Source: Antrodiella citrinella (Eukaryota; Basidiomycota; Agaricomycetes; Polyporales; Steccherinaceae). Taken from it: 64,000 bases of DNA. The translations under genes and the position numbers were made by a program. This document shows, one piece after another, positions 11,329 through 22,385 of this stretch (the first letter of the stretch is position 1; the number at the start of each line of letters is the position of its first letter). Where the stretch lies: positions 308,067-372,066 of the forward strand of contig SGPM01000003.1 in the NCBI GenBank assembly GCA_004802725.1, in the 5' to 3' direction. The notes under the pieces are model-generated. The model saw nothing but the letters and a program-made list of their open reading frames with translations. It did not search any database and was not told the origin of the DNA.

Positions 11329-14256
11329 ATGCCCAGAGAAAACAGGAAAAGAGGGAAGAAACACAAAAAATTCGCCGCGGAGGAAACCTATCTACAGGAA
11401 GAGGGTCAAGTACCCGAACCCGAACCAGAGGCTGGTCCTTCTTGGATTACTCGTGCACCAGAGAGGTCTGCTCAAGAAGACCGGGAAGCACCATTTGGAT
11501 ATGTGGACGCAGAAGTAAAAGCGTACTTTCGAACTGTGGATTTACAAATTCGTGAATGGCAAGAAGAGCATGAGTACACGGAGGAGCAGGGTGATTCCGA
11601 CCCGAACGAAGGTATGCTGCACATTTTTTCCGGCAAAGCCTCTGCTAAGAATGTAAACAGACCGCCGCCTATTTTTTGTCGCTGCTCTCGACGAGATGTC
11701 GGATAAAGAAAAGCAGCTTGCCACAGACCCGGACTGTTCAGGAATATTAGAACGGATGACATACTCAATGGATGATTTTGCTCGGAGGGTGTTCGTGGAT
11801 AGACTCAGCGGTTTGTGAGTACACTATAATTGTTTATACGTGTGCAGTTGACTGATATTGTGGTCAGGTATGAACAGCTCCTGAGGCATAGATTCGCTTC
11901 TCATGTATGCCAAACCCTGATCACCGTTGCTGGGGACACTATTAGTCGAGAGGTACGCCATGTTTCCTGGTTTGCGCAGGCTGGAAAGCTAAATTTCGTT
12001 ATAGTGTCGTGGAATAATGTCTTCATCGCCCAAGTCAGATGGCGCTGGTGAGCTACGGACTCTAAGTCAGCTTGTACTCGACATCTGCGAAGTAAGTTTT
12101 CCTAGCCCGGAGCGCCTTCTTGCATGCTAATTCATACACACAGGAAATCACACCATTATTCTCATCTCTAATAACAGATTGCTTTGCATCTCATGTCATT
12201 CGCGCACTTTTATCTCTGCTCGTCCCCGGACTATCCTCTGAACAAGCAAACTCTCATAAAGCTTCAAACATCCGCTCGAAGAAAAGTGCATCCTTCAAAG
12301 CCAAGCAGGGTCCTCTAAAATCTGTGTTCTCCTCTGCCGAGCCCGAGGCGACGGCTGGTGAAATCCTGAGACCTGAAGAGTTTCCTGCCGCCGCCAAACG
12401 CTTTGTCAACACCGTCAGAGAGAAATTGGACGCGAACGAAGTGCGCGCACTCGCAGCTAATCAAGTCGCTAGTCCCGTTCTGCAGGTACGCGCAATGTTT
12501 GGTGCCCATGGCGTTATGAATTTACATTCGTCTAGCTGCTACTTGAAGTTGAAGCAGGGGCAAATATGGCGGATGAACCGGGTTCATTGATGGACTCGGT
12601 TCTAGCCGGACTTATCACCACACTTCGTCAGTATCTCCCGGTCTCCTTATTGTCGCTGTTGTGCTCACTTTCTCGCAGACAGCGACGAAGATGCCACCGC
12701 AGAGGCGTCAGATTATGTAGTAACACTTCTGCGGGATCCAACTTCATCGCATTTGCTCGAGACGCTTGTCTCTCGCTCTTCCGAAAGGGTCTTCGACATC
12801 ATGTGGCAGACGTATTTCGAAGGCAAACTCGCTCGATTGGCAGTTCACCCGGTGGCGAACTTCGTTGTCGCGAAAGCACTCGCGCGACTCAATGTGGTAC
12901 AACTCAATGGTGTCTGTCAAGAACTGAATAGCGTTTCCGCAAAAATCCTGAGTGAGTGTATTGGTTCATATGCTTACATTATAATTCTGAGTTTGCATGA
13001 GTTTAGAGGCCGCTCGCATAGGAATTTTCCGTGCTATGATTGAAAGAGCAACTGCCTTACGACAGGAGGAAAGCACAGTACTTGAAGTGAGTCAACGAAG
13101 CAATTGCCTCTTTTCTACTCACGTATGAAGCACACTAGACCGTATACTCTGCATTTGAGCTGAACGGTGAAGACCGGACGAAGCTAGTGCCTTGTGTACT
13201 CCGACTGCTACCTCTCAATGTGGGCACGATTCGCATTGAATAACAGATGACTGGAAGCTGATTATGTGGGTATTGCTAAGGAGTACGCAAACCTCCAAAG
13301 TAGAGAAGGCAATCAGGATTCAGATCAGGCCCCGCATGGTCACCGATCGCAGAAGAAGTTGGACGACCCGTTAGAACCGAAGACGCAAGGCGCACTACTA
13401 CTACAATCCCTACTGTCCCTGCCGGCTCCCCACAATCAAGTTGTCGTCGACAGGTACTTCGATCCCACTTCACTGTTCTACATCTGTATTCATTGCTCGT
13501 CATAGCGTGTTGTCTCATAGCATAGATGAACTGCTGGTCATGTCCCAGCACGTCACTAGTTCCAGAGTCTATGACGCGCTTCTAGACTTCCCTACAGTCC
13601 CTCTAAAAGCGAAACGACAGCTTGTTCTCAAGTTCATGGGCCACTTCCATACTCTAGTCGATGATAGGATAGGAAGTAGAGTGGGTGATCGCTGTTGGGC
13701 ATCTGCTGATCCGTATCTGAAGGTTTGTATTTTGCTTTCTATATGACATTGTCAACCAGCGTTCTAACGTGTTGAGCAGGAGAAGATCGCGCGTTCCCTC
13801 ATCGTCCACGAACAAGACCTTGCTGCTTCCTTCTATGGAAAGTTCTTTGCCAGGAGGCTGAACCTGCAACTTCTTCGCAAAGATACCGAGAAGTGGAAGA
13901 GTCTTCAGAGTACCAGCAAGCCGACCCCGGCTGTTGCACCTCCCGCACAAAACCCGGTGCACTCTAATGGAAGTCAACCGGCCGCGGATTCCAGGAAATC
14001 CAGCAAGCGAAAACGCGCAGAGCAACCAGAGGATGAGATCGATCAGCTCTTTAGCACCGCACTGGGGACGAAGATAAAAAAGGCGGAACTGGTCTCGGAG
14101 GCGAAAGCACTCGAAACGCCACCGGCCGAGGACGCCAGCGACAAGAAGGGGAAGAAGAAACCTAGACACGATGACGGATTGGACAATGTGTTGGGTGCTA
14201 TCAAGGATGCTCCAAAATCCGAAGGTCGGCCTAAGAAAAAGAAGGTGGCAAAGTGA
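11329..14256 (+). CDS. NOP9: Nucleolar Pumilio-repeat protein Nop9
   Basis: Twelve exons: 11329-11611, 11661-11814, 11868-11952, 12005-12091, 12144-12485, 12536-12626, 12679-12951, 13007-13086, 13139-13219, 13281-13453, 13521-13722 and 13780-14256; 775 residues. It starts [15 protein letters not shown] and has the Nop9 blocks [33 protein letters not shown]-type linker [49 protein letters not shown] and [12 protein letters not shown], with PUF-like repeats throughout and a Lys-rich nuclear tail ending KKKKVAK. Nop9 binds the 20S pre-rRNA and holds back premature cleavage during 40S assembly. Two acceptors needed care: 12004/12005 (an alternative at 12031 is also in frame) and 13280/13281, chosen because an earlier acceptor breaks the frame. 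Convergent with ENP1, 151 bases apart. Confidence 0.94.
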
Positions 14257-14407
14257 AATATCGCCTTTTCAACGTGCTCGACGTTCTCTTCTCCTCAGTA
14301 TCTCATATCGCGTCATTTCTGATGTAGCCGTAGCCAAAATCTGTGCACATGATGTAGATACTGATAGGACAGTAACAGTACAGTAACACGACTGGAACAT
14401 GACGGTC

Positions 14408-16187
14408 TCATACCATCTCTACGTCGCCGTCCGCGTCTGGGCGTGGCTCACCTCGTGCGACAGAGTTCACTAATTCCCTGCGAATATCAGGACCAATCTG
14501 AGCATGGAAGTTCACTCGCACAACATCAAGCAACGCATCCTTCTGGTCTGGTGTCAGATCAGATGAATACCTAGAAGGACATGTTCATTAGTGTCTCAGC
14601 AGAATGACGGAGGGGCTGCAACACACCTTTGACAGAAGACGAGCAGACTTTGGTGCCAGAGGACAGGCAACTTCTCTGCGTCTCCCGGTCGCGCTTTGTA
14701 GGTATTTGACAAGCGGATGAAGTGGAAGACGAGAGCGTCCACTACTTTATAAGGCAACGCATGCTTCTTGTCGAGGAGGATGCGTATAAAAAGAGAGTTC
14801 GGTCCTGCAGATAAGAAAATCAGCTTGTATCCAGAGAGTGCATGACGAGGCATGCGGACGTACCAGTGTATTCCATCTCAGCTAGACGAAGAATGGCGGC
14901 AGCTGAATGCAACACCGGTACCTTCACCTTCGCCAATATAGAGGCCACAATTGCGGCTTCTTGCAAAGTGCATCCGGACTTGAAGGTCAAGGTGAGAACG
15001 ATAGTGCAGCAATACAGATAGGGATCGTACATTGAGCATAGGGAACATGATGCCCTTGAAGAATGCCGCAGGTTTATACAGCGACCGCTTCAAAGCCTCG
15101 TAGTAATGAACGTTCAGCTTCCTGCTGTTCTTATTGTTTCTTTGACCTTCCTTGGTGAGTCGAATATCCTCTCTTATTGCGTCAAGAAGGACACCCTCGA
15201 GGAAGATGCGAGCTTGCGGTGGCTTCATCTGGGAGATGAAGATCCGTGTAGCGGCATGACAGGCTTGTGGTGACCAGTTCTCTGGATGTGTAAGAGCGAG
15301 CATACGTGCCCACGCGGGCAGAGAAGGGATGATCTTGAACGGTTTGGGTAGAGGTCCAGACTTGTATCGGGACAAGACTTGCCCGACCCTGAACCGCGAC
15401 GTCCTTTAGCTACCAGACGCACAAGGTCAAACATGCAACTCACTTCTCATATAGCTCAACGACCTTTGGGTTGAGCCCCAACGTCGGATCCGGTGCTTTA
15501 TTGGGATCTAATTCGACTTAGTACTAGCCGTAGCATAACGAATGGAGGACCGCGTACCCTGATGAGTCTTTTCAATGACTGTGCTTTTCTGTGCCTCAGC
15601 ATCTTCTAGCTTTGCGAATATGATGTCCGCAAGTGTTTTTCGTTCTCCAGCATTCGCCGGGAGTAATGTGTCCAGTGTTTTTAGATCGGCCTCGTCGAGT
15701 TCCTAGATTGCTATAGAAATGAGGTTGGATCTATGCGGATTAGCGAGGCAGAAGACGCACGATCTCCTCAATCTCTTCTTCGTCGTCATCTTCCTGGTAA
15801 TCTCCCAGGTCGTCGTCGTCGTCATCGTTGATGGCTTGAGAGACTCTAGGACGGGTGAATGCGGTTTGCTCCTCGAGTGTATCGTCGTCGCCCTCAGAGT
15901 CCTCTAGTTCCTCCTGCTGATCTCTTGCGAGTTCGAAGATCTTCCTGGAGGTTTTCGGATCGAGGATAGTCTGACCGCAAACAGTTACATAGGTATGCCT
16001 GGGTATAATCACAGAGAACAAGACGAACGTTTCCTCCCCCTTCTAGTTCATCTGATCCGCTCTTGGACTTCCTCCGTTTGTCGGGTTTGGACACTCTTCC
16101 GTATTTTGCGTGCAACTCGTCCTCGTCGAGCTGGACGTGGAGGGGATCATGTCTGGTTTTCCCAGTGGGTTTATGGGTGCGAGGCAT
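14408..16187 (-). CDS. ENP1: Bystin, 40S ribosome-assembly factor Enp1
   Basis: Eight exons: 16187-16029, 15970-15761, 15702-15558, 15507-15444, 15388-15031, 14978-14864, 14804-14627 and 14570-14408; 463 residues. The N-terminus [20 protein letters not shown] is typical, followed by a variable acidic segment (runs of Asp/Glu) and the bystin domain with [52 protein letters not shown], and the closing [16 protein letters not shown] and IRRELVNS. Enp1 is needed for early pre-rRNA cleavage and for nuclear export of the pre-40S particle. The C-terminus ends in DADGDVEMV. The three ribosome-assembly genes NOP58, NOP9 and ENP1 are consecutive. It diverges from UXS1 across 228 bases. Confidence 0.96.
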
Positions 16188-16349
16188 GATGGCTGAGACG
16201 ATGGCGAAAGACACCGCGGTGAGAAGGAACAGTGGCGGGACTGAGTATAATTTTTGGTGGAGACGAGGTGTGATTGGCTCGCGAGATCAATAAATTGATG
16301 GCGTTAGATCACCGACAAGACGCGCCCAAAGAACATTAATCTCGACTAG

Positions 16350-16355
16350 TATAAG
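16350..16355 (+). promoter_or_regulatory. TATA-like element of UXS1
   Basis: TATAAG lies about 66 bases before the UXS1 ATG, followed by a pyrimidine-rich tract (about 16363-16380) of the kind often seen at fungal transcription starts. No second TATA is evident for the divergent ENP1. Confidence 0.45.
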
Positions 16356-16415
16356 TAGCAGCTCTTCCCTCTTTCCCCCCTCGCACAACCTCCACAACGA
16401 CACCGAGCAACAACC

Positions 16416-18046
16416 ATGTCTGCTACTTCGGTCAGTTTCCCTACGTCTGCTCGTTGTTCACAGCACGAACTCACACGTTTTGACACAGATACGCACCCTC
16501 GACAAGAGCGGAAACGAGATCACAAGCGTGGGTTTCCAACGCTTCGGTTTCAACTGCGAGGTTCCTTTAGAATCCCTGCGTTCCTTGTACCTTCGCCCAC
16601 ATTATGTCACCGTCGAATCCACCGACGATGCAGACGCAAATGGTGTCAAGCAAGCCGACCAGCACGCCAAGTTCACCCAGGCGTCCGCTGCCTACCAATC
16701 CAAGTCCATCTACCACGCAGATACGCACTCCATCTCTTACACTACCTTGTCTCGCTTCCCCCCGGTCATCCTCCTTCCCCCTACCCAGCGCAAGCGCATT
16801 CTCGTGACGGGTGGCGCAGGATTCGTCGGATCGCACCTTGTCGACCGTCTCATGCTCCTCGGGCATGAAGTCACCGTGATCGACAACTTCTTCACTGGGT
16901 CCAAGACCACGGTTAGCCACTGGGTCGGCCATCCCAACTTCGAGTTGGTGCGCCATGACGTGGTTGAGCCGTTCATGATTGAATGTGATCGTGAGTCTTT
17001 TTTGTTTTCGTGCTGTATGATCGAGCATCAACATATGCCGTTACAGAGATCTATCACCTGGCATGCCCTGCGTCTCCGCCTCATTACCAGTTCAATGCGG
17101 TCAAGACAATCAAGACCTCTTTCATGGGCACCCTCAACATGCTGGGTCTTGCGAAGCGCACCAAAGCCCGCTTCTTGATTTCGAGTACATCCGGTGAGCT
17201 CGGCCCGATTACTCTCTCACAGTTTGGCACTCACAATGCTATAGAGGTCTACGGTGACCCTGAAGTTCACCCTCAGCCTGAAGACTAGTGAGTTTCACAA
17301 TCACGACGACGTGCTTCTTCCTTCCTGACCGACCATTCGTAGTTGGGGACATGTGAACCCGATTGGCCCGCGTGCTTGCTACGATGAGGGAAAGCGCGTC
17401 GCGGAGACTTTGGCGTATGGTTTCCACCGACAGGATGGTGTTGACATCCGTGTTGCTCGCATTTTCAACACGTACGGTACGTACCGTTCATCTGTCAATC
17501 GACGACAAATGTACTGACCTTTTTCCGCATGTAGGACCTCGCAGTACGTCTTCGTGATATAACAAAATCTTCCTCGGTTCAAGTGTGACTGATGAATGTC
17601 CAACAGTGAATCCCTTCGATGGACGCGTCGTCTCCAACTTCATCGTCCAAGCGCTCCGCGGCGAAGACATGACCGTCTACGGCGACGGCACGCAGACACG
17701 GTCCTTCCAGTACATCCACGACCTGATCGACGGGCTCATCGCGCTCATGAACTCGGACGAGACGCGCCCCGTGAACATCGGGAACGGCGACGAGTTCACG
17801 ATCGGCCAGTTCGCCGAGCTCGTGCGCGATATTGTCGAGAAGGTGCAGAAGGAGGACGGGGACCTGCCGAAGCGCAAGGTGCAGATCGCGTACAAGCCCA
17901 TGCCGACCGACGACCCCCAGAAGAGGAGGCCCGATACGACGAGGGCGAAGGAGGTGCTGGATTGGGAGCCGAAGTGGACCGTCCGGATGGGTTTGGAGGA
18001 GATGGTGCGCTACTATAAGGCTAAGATCGTGGAGGGCAGCATGTAA
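16416..18046 (+). CDS. UXS1: UDP-glucuronate decarboxylase (UDP-xylose synthase)
   Basis: Seven exons: 16416-16430, 16489-16990, 17047-17193, 17245-17287, 17343-17476, 17535-17543 and 17607-18046; 429 residues. After a ~125-residue N-terminal extension the extended SDR fold begins with the NAD site [12 protein letters not shown], then [27 protein letters not shown], the catalytic pair in CYDEGKR (YxxxK), [20 protein letters not shown] and [12 protein letters not shown]. These identify the enzyme that decarboxylates UDP-glucuronate to UDP-xylose, used for capsule, glycan or glycolipid xylosylation in basidiomycetes. No membrane segment is seen, so it is probably cytosolic. The 9-base exon 6 is required to restore the invariant GPRMNP; without it the frame breaks. 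Exon 7 has markedly higher third-position G/C than the rest. Confidence 0.96.
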
Positions 18047-18441
18047 AGGTCTTCGGACATGCCTTCCTTGTCAAAAACCTTCCCAGTTTTTCTCGTCTCT
18101 CTCTCGCAGTCGGTACAGGTATTCGGACAGCTCCTACCTTGGCCCCTTTTTGTTTTGGTGAATTATGAAACTAGTACAGCAGATTGTTCAAGTGAAGTAC
18201 ATGTTGTAAAAAGGACTCAAATTAGATAAACCCAGATGATATGTCTGCATTGCATTGGAATAGACTATAGACAATAACATATATACAGTAAAACAACAGA
18301 ACGCTTCGGAGGTTCACTGTGGAGGATAGATATCGATAGATGGTTGGTTGGGTGGCGCGTAAGTATGACAAGATAGACTAACAGACAGTTGCTACAATAT
18401 AACGGATATGATACAACGGCAAAGGCAAAGAGAGAGATATG
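18047..18441. other. convergent 3' intergenic region
   Basis: A/T-rich stretches typical of polyadenylation regions follow both converging genes. I see no gene, repeat or RNA structure here. Confidence 0.5.
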
Positions 18442-20516
18442 TTACAGATACTTGCGAACACCTGTCGTATGGTGCGACACCACCTTCGCCATGGACCCCT
18501 TGACGATATGCTGCTCGACGGTAGACACCGGTCCAGCGAGGACACGGCGTGAGCGCGCCCTCGTCTGTTCAGCCGAAGAAGACGGCTCGGACAAGGGGAT
18601 GTCGACCGGTTGCAGGACTACTGCGGTCGCGGGCTTCGGCAGCTCGTCGGGCTCGAGGGGTGTGTCATATGGAGGCGGTGATGCGTCCGGTGCAGCGTCT
18701 TCCCATTTGGTTTTGGTTTTGTGCAGCCGGTCTTTCTTGGACTTGTCGGACTTGTATGAGTCCCGTTTGGATTCTTTGAATCTGACTTTGGGCACTTTGG
18801 ATGGCGCTGTCGGGACAATGTAAGATACCCTGCTTGAGGTGGAAGGGACGACTTACGTGTGTAAGAACATCGATCTGCCTTGATCTGCAGCCACATCCAG
18901 TCGTCCTTCCTCTCCGAAAACCTGTTCTTGTCATCAGAATTACCGGCGAACAGAGGAAACGAAACCCACACTCACTTCCGAATCGGCCGTCCATCCCGAG
19001 TCAACGGCGAGAACGCATGCCTCTGGTCCTTCTCATACGCCTTGAACGTATCCTCCTGGCTCTTCCTCACCTCCTCCGTCACGCGCGAGAACGACAGCGG
19101 CGACTGCGGGTCCCTCTTCTCCACCTCCGGGTCGCCCGCGAACTCCCCGAGGCGCACCAACGCGGCGTGCATCGCCTCGGAGAGGGACACGGCGGGCTCT
19201 GTGAGGTCGGAGCGCGCGGCGGGGAGCCGCGTGAGGAAGTTGGTGAAGACTTTGTTCACGATCGACGCGCTGAAGATGGTGATGAAACCGATGGCGGCTG
19301 TATCAGAACTGTGAGTGAGTCCGTCTGTTCGCATGTCATGGTGTAATTAATGTTAACGTTCATGGCTGACCTTTCACGGGATAGAGTATTGCTCCACCGG
19401 GGACGCCTGTGAGGTCTTTCACAAGCTGTTCCGCGAAGACCACGGGAAATATAGGATTTGACTGAGCCTATGTACGACGCAATGTTAACGCGTATTTTGT
19501 GGAGTCAAAACCGACCGAACATACCTGGCAGATGAGAACCGGACATTGTATGGTAGCGAGCTCATCGGCGGTCATCGCTGTTCGCTGAGATACATATCAA
19601 GACCCGACTGCGCCAACGCATTAGTGATGTACGTACGTTGAGTATGACTTGCGCCACGGAGATGAGGTTTGTGCGCTTGAACGGGGGCCAGTTCATCTGG
19701 AAGTAGGCGACGATCTACAGGTACAATCCACGGTTTGTCAAGTTTCAAACACCACCTGCGCCTGCGTGCTCACCTCGTCCGCGAGATCAGGTTGCACGTC
19801 CTGTGATAATAGAAAAAAATAAGTGATGTGATGCAAGAGAAGCTGGAGAACAACGTAAGGCGGCGTACCGGAGCAGCGTTGTACGAGAGATGGAGTCCAC
19901 ACGCGTACTCGAAGGACTCCAAATCCTCAGCATAACACCAGAGCCGACACAGCTCATCGAAGCCGTCCAACACTGCTTTAGGCCTAACACACAAATCTCA
20001 GTAACCTGCGCGGGTCACATGAAGAGAATCGGAGGCGAACTCAGTCTGCGCGGCTACGTTGCACAGTGTCAAGCTGAGACACAAGTCTGGGAAGCTAAAA
20101 AACAGTCGATCTGTCAAACAAAGATTGGGCGCGCGCGTAATGGGTGCTTACAGAGAGGCGAGTCGCAGGGCGACGTAGCCAAAGACCTCGCTCGCGAAGA
20201 TGTGGGCTGGTGGCATGCGCAGATGGTAGAACGCATGTGCGAGGTCTGCTGCGGCGACCCACAGGTCGTACTTGGGCGAGAAACGATTGAACGACGCTCC
20301 AGTTAGTCTCGTGTCAAAGGTGACGATGTTGTACTTTTGAAAGAGACGAGGATCGTCGAGTTGAGGGTAGAGCCATTCAGAGTCGACGTGCAAAGGGTGT
20401 AACATGACGATGGTTGGCTTCAATGGGTCGAAGCCACCGACATTTCGTGCCTGTGTATTGGTACTATACCAGAGAGATGCATAGTCATCTCTTGCGACCA
20501 GATCGATGAAGGGCAT
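18442..20516 (-). CDS. Alpha/beta hydrolase-fold protein, basidiomycete type
   Basis: Ten exons: 20516-20152, 20094-20041, 19983-19869, 19800-19774, 19714-19637, 19584-19525, 19467-19371, 19297-18976, 18921-18857 and 18806-18442; 515 residues. The N-terminal 270 residues follow an alpha/beta hydrolase pattern: MLHPLHVDSEWL (beta strand with the HP turn), NIVTFDTRLTGAS, HAFYHLRMPPAHIFASE in the nucleophile-elbow position, LWCYAEDLESFEY and a late strand ending CPVLICQ. The elbow reads A-S-E-V-F rather than a clean GxSxG, so activity cannot be assumed. The C-terminal ~200 residues are charged, Lys-rich and probably disordered. Homologues of this arrangement are common in Agaricomycetes and have no assigned substrate. 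An upstream in-frame Met (20591) would add a hydrophobic leader; I prefer the MPFIDL start. Confidence 0.82.
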
Positions 20517-21340
20517 GGCGGACGCGACCAACCAACATGCCAGTGAGGGGAGAGAGAGCAAGGTGAGAGGAGAGTTGTTTGTGTTGCTCATATGTGGGCG
20601 GCAGGTTGTGAACAAAGAAGTGATCGGTACGCTAGATCGAAAGCGATTGCTTCCGTCTCTGCATAGTCCCCGGAGGCAAAATTGAGGACTGGACCCTGGA
20701 AAGTCCCCTCAGATGTCGGGACGGACCCGGGCTCAGCGGCCATTTTTGTCGGGAAAAAGGGAACGTAGACGGCATCAAGCGCCGGTTCACGTGCCCGCCA
20801 GGCCGTCAAAAAAGCTCAAAAATCCTCCTCAGGCCTCACCAGAGGCCAAAAAAGGTCCTCGACGCGCCCTGCGTGTCCATTGAGGTCGTTCGCCTGAATT
20901 TCACTTTTTTCCAAGAGAAATATGTGGACACCCATCTTGGAGGTACATTTTTGTCGGGACGGCGACACAGGCCTTCGGCCGGTCGACCTCCCATTTGTCG
21001 GGACCTGACACAGGCCTTCCGGGATTGTTGACCCATTTTTGTCGGGATCGGGAAGAGGCATTTGGCAGAGTCCTTCTGGCTCGTCCTGTTTTAGCAATCA
21101 ACCGCCAGGGTCGCCGGTTTTGCGTCGATGAGATGCGCCCGAAAATAGCGGGACGAGAGGCATGATGGACAATGCGTCAGTAAGAAAGGGCGACTGGCGG
21201 ACACGACGACCACAAGGAAAGACACATGCAGACATATGCTCGCAAAGGATTGAGTAGACTTTAGTACAAGGGTACGAATGAAGATGACGCCCCAATCGCA
21301 GTACTAATATCGGACGCTCCATTTAGCCGGCGGTATCTTC
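20517..21340. other. intergenic region with degenerate repeats
   Basis: An 824-base gap between two minus-strand genes. Its centre (20713-21047) holds the repeats listed separately; the flanks hold promoter sequence for the hydrolase gene. No coding exon with a family match is present, although the minus strand shows three overlapping short frames caused by the repeats. Confidence 0.5.
20713..21047. repeat. Degenerate dispersed repeat with core TTTTTGTCGGGA
   Basis: The core CATTTTTGTCGGGA occurs at 20741-20754, 20946-20959 and 21034-21047, with a shortened copy (CATTTGTCGGGA) at 20992-21003 and a fragment (ATGTCGGGAC) near 20713. Two copies are followed by GACACAGGCCTTC (20963 and 21006), so the longer unit is about 43-45 bases. 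The copies are diverged, which suggests an old tandem duplication or the remains of a mobile element rather than a young satellite. Confidence 0.7.
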
Positions 21341-22130
21341 TCACTCCGAGGTCATACCAGCCAATACCTGGACAACTCTCTGTTGTCGCTGTCCACAGAA
21401 GGCGATCAGACGGAGTGTCCGCGAACAACGGATGGCACGTACCTCTCGATCGGCGGTGAAGGAGGTCAAGTACATTGCGGGCACACCGAGGCTCTCCAAT
21501 TCGGTCTGCTGTTTTGAGATCAAAGCGTCCCAGGCGGGAAGCGCGCGTTCAGTGTCAAACTTGACAAGTTCTCGGCGGAATGCGTCTGCCATGGACTGAA
21601 GCGAGGAGATGGTGAGATGGACGGACAACGGGAAGCGAACGCTGTGAGTGGAGCAGCTAGGATCTTACGTTGGCTTCGTAGTGGGTGAGAGTGCCTGCAC
21701 CTGTGATCGACGCCCTGGGTGCAGTGGGACACTGCGGTAAGGAGAGAGATGTCATGGTGCGCACTTTGTGACTGCTTTTTTGACCCTGTCCTGTTGTGCT
21801 TTCTGTATGCCGCGCCGTTCGTCAAAGAGGCGTCTCTCGAGATCCGTCTGGTGGATCTTCATCTGGAGATGAGTGTAAGGGATCGATGCTGAGAGGCAAC
21901 GTAAGGATGAAACGTACTGCGGAGATGGCGGCTACGAAGTGGGAGTCTTGTGCGAGACGTGCGAGGTGGGGGAGGGCTTGCTGGAAGGAGCATGATTGGA
22001 GGTCTTGGGCGGGAGTCGGGGGAGCGGCGGAGAGCTGAGAGAGCAGGGAAGCTACCGACGAGGGCACGGACTGCTGGGTTTGCGAATGGCGAAGTTGGTC
22101 GAGGAGAGCTTTGACGCGCCCTTCTTCCAT
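21341..22130 (-). CDS. Conserved hypothetical protein, 185 aa, helical
   Basis: Five exons: 22130-21918, 21862-21765, 21714-21669, 21595-21443 and 21388-21341, in one frame. The protein is almost entirely helical and charged, with no signal peptide or membrane segment. The first exon encodes MEEGRVKALLDQLRHSQ and a Ser/Pro-rich helix pair; the middle has DLERRLFDERRGIQKAQQDR; the end has RRELVKFDTERALPAWDALI and DREROQR-type charged residues (actual bases encode DRERQQRVVQVLAGM). This pattern is the sort seen in small subunits of larger complexes and recurs, in my recollection, in other Agaricomycetes, but I cannot assign a function. The short intron 21715-21764 was placed to keep the TKASITGAG stretch in frame. 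Divergent from the RGS gene, 255 bases apart. Confidence 0.78.
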
Positions 22131-22385
22131 CGTCGGGACCAAGGTACCGGCGTCTCTCCCGTAGCGAAGGCAACCGTGCCGTGACCGAGTGCCAGTGTCA
22201 CGTTTGACCCGCTGCCGTGACGTGTCACACACCCCGCGAGATACCCTTCCCCGCCGTTCGTTGTCTTTTCCTCACCTGTCCTCCGCCGTGTCCACTTACT
22301 CCTCCCCTCGCTCCCTCCCTCCCTCCTCCCCTCAGTCTCTTTTTCTCTCCTTCTCCCCGCCGTCGCCCCCTTCCTCGTCCCCAAC

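Noticed and set aside
20517..20591. Upstream start of the hydrolase gene at 20591
   Set aside because: In frame but adds a hydrophobic leader that family members lack; kept only as an alternative.
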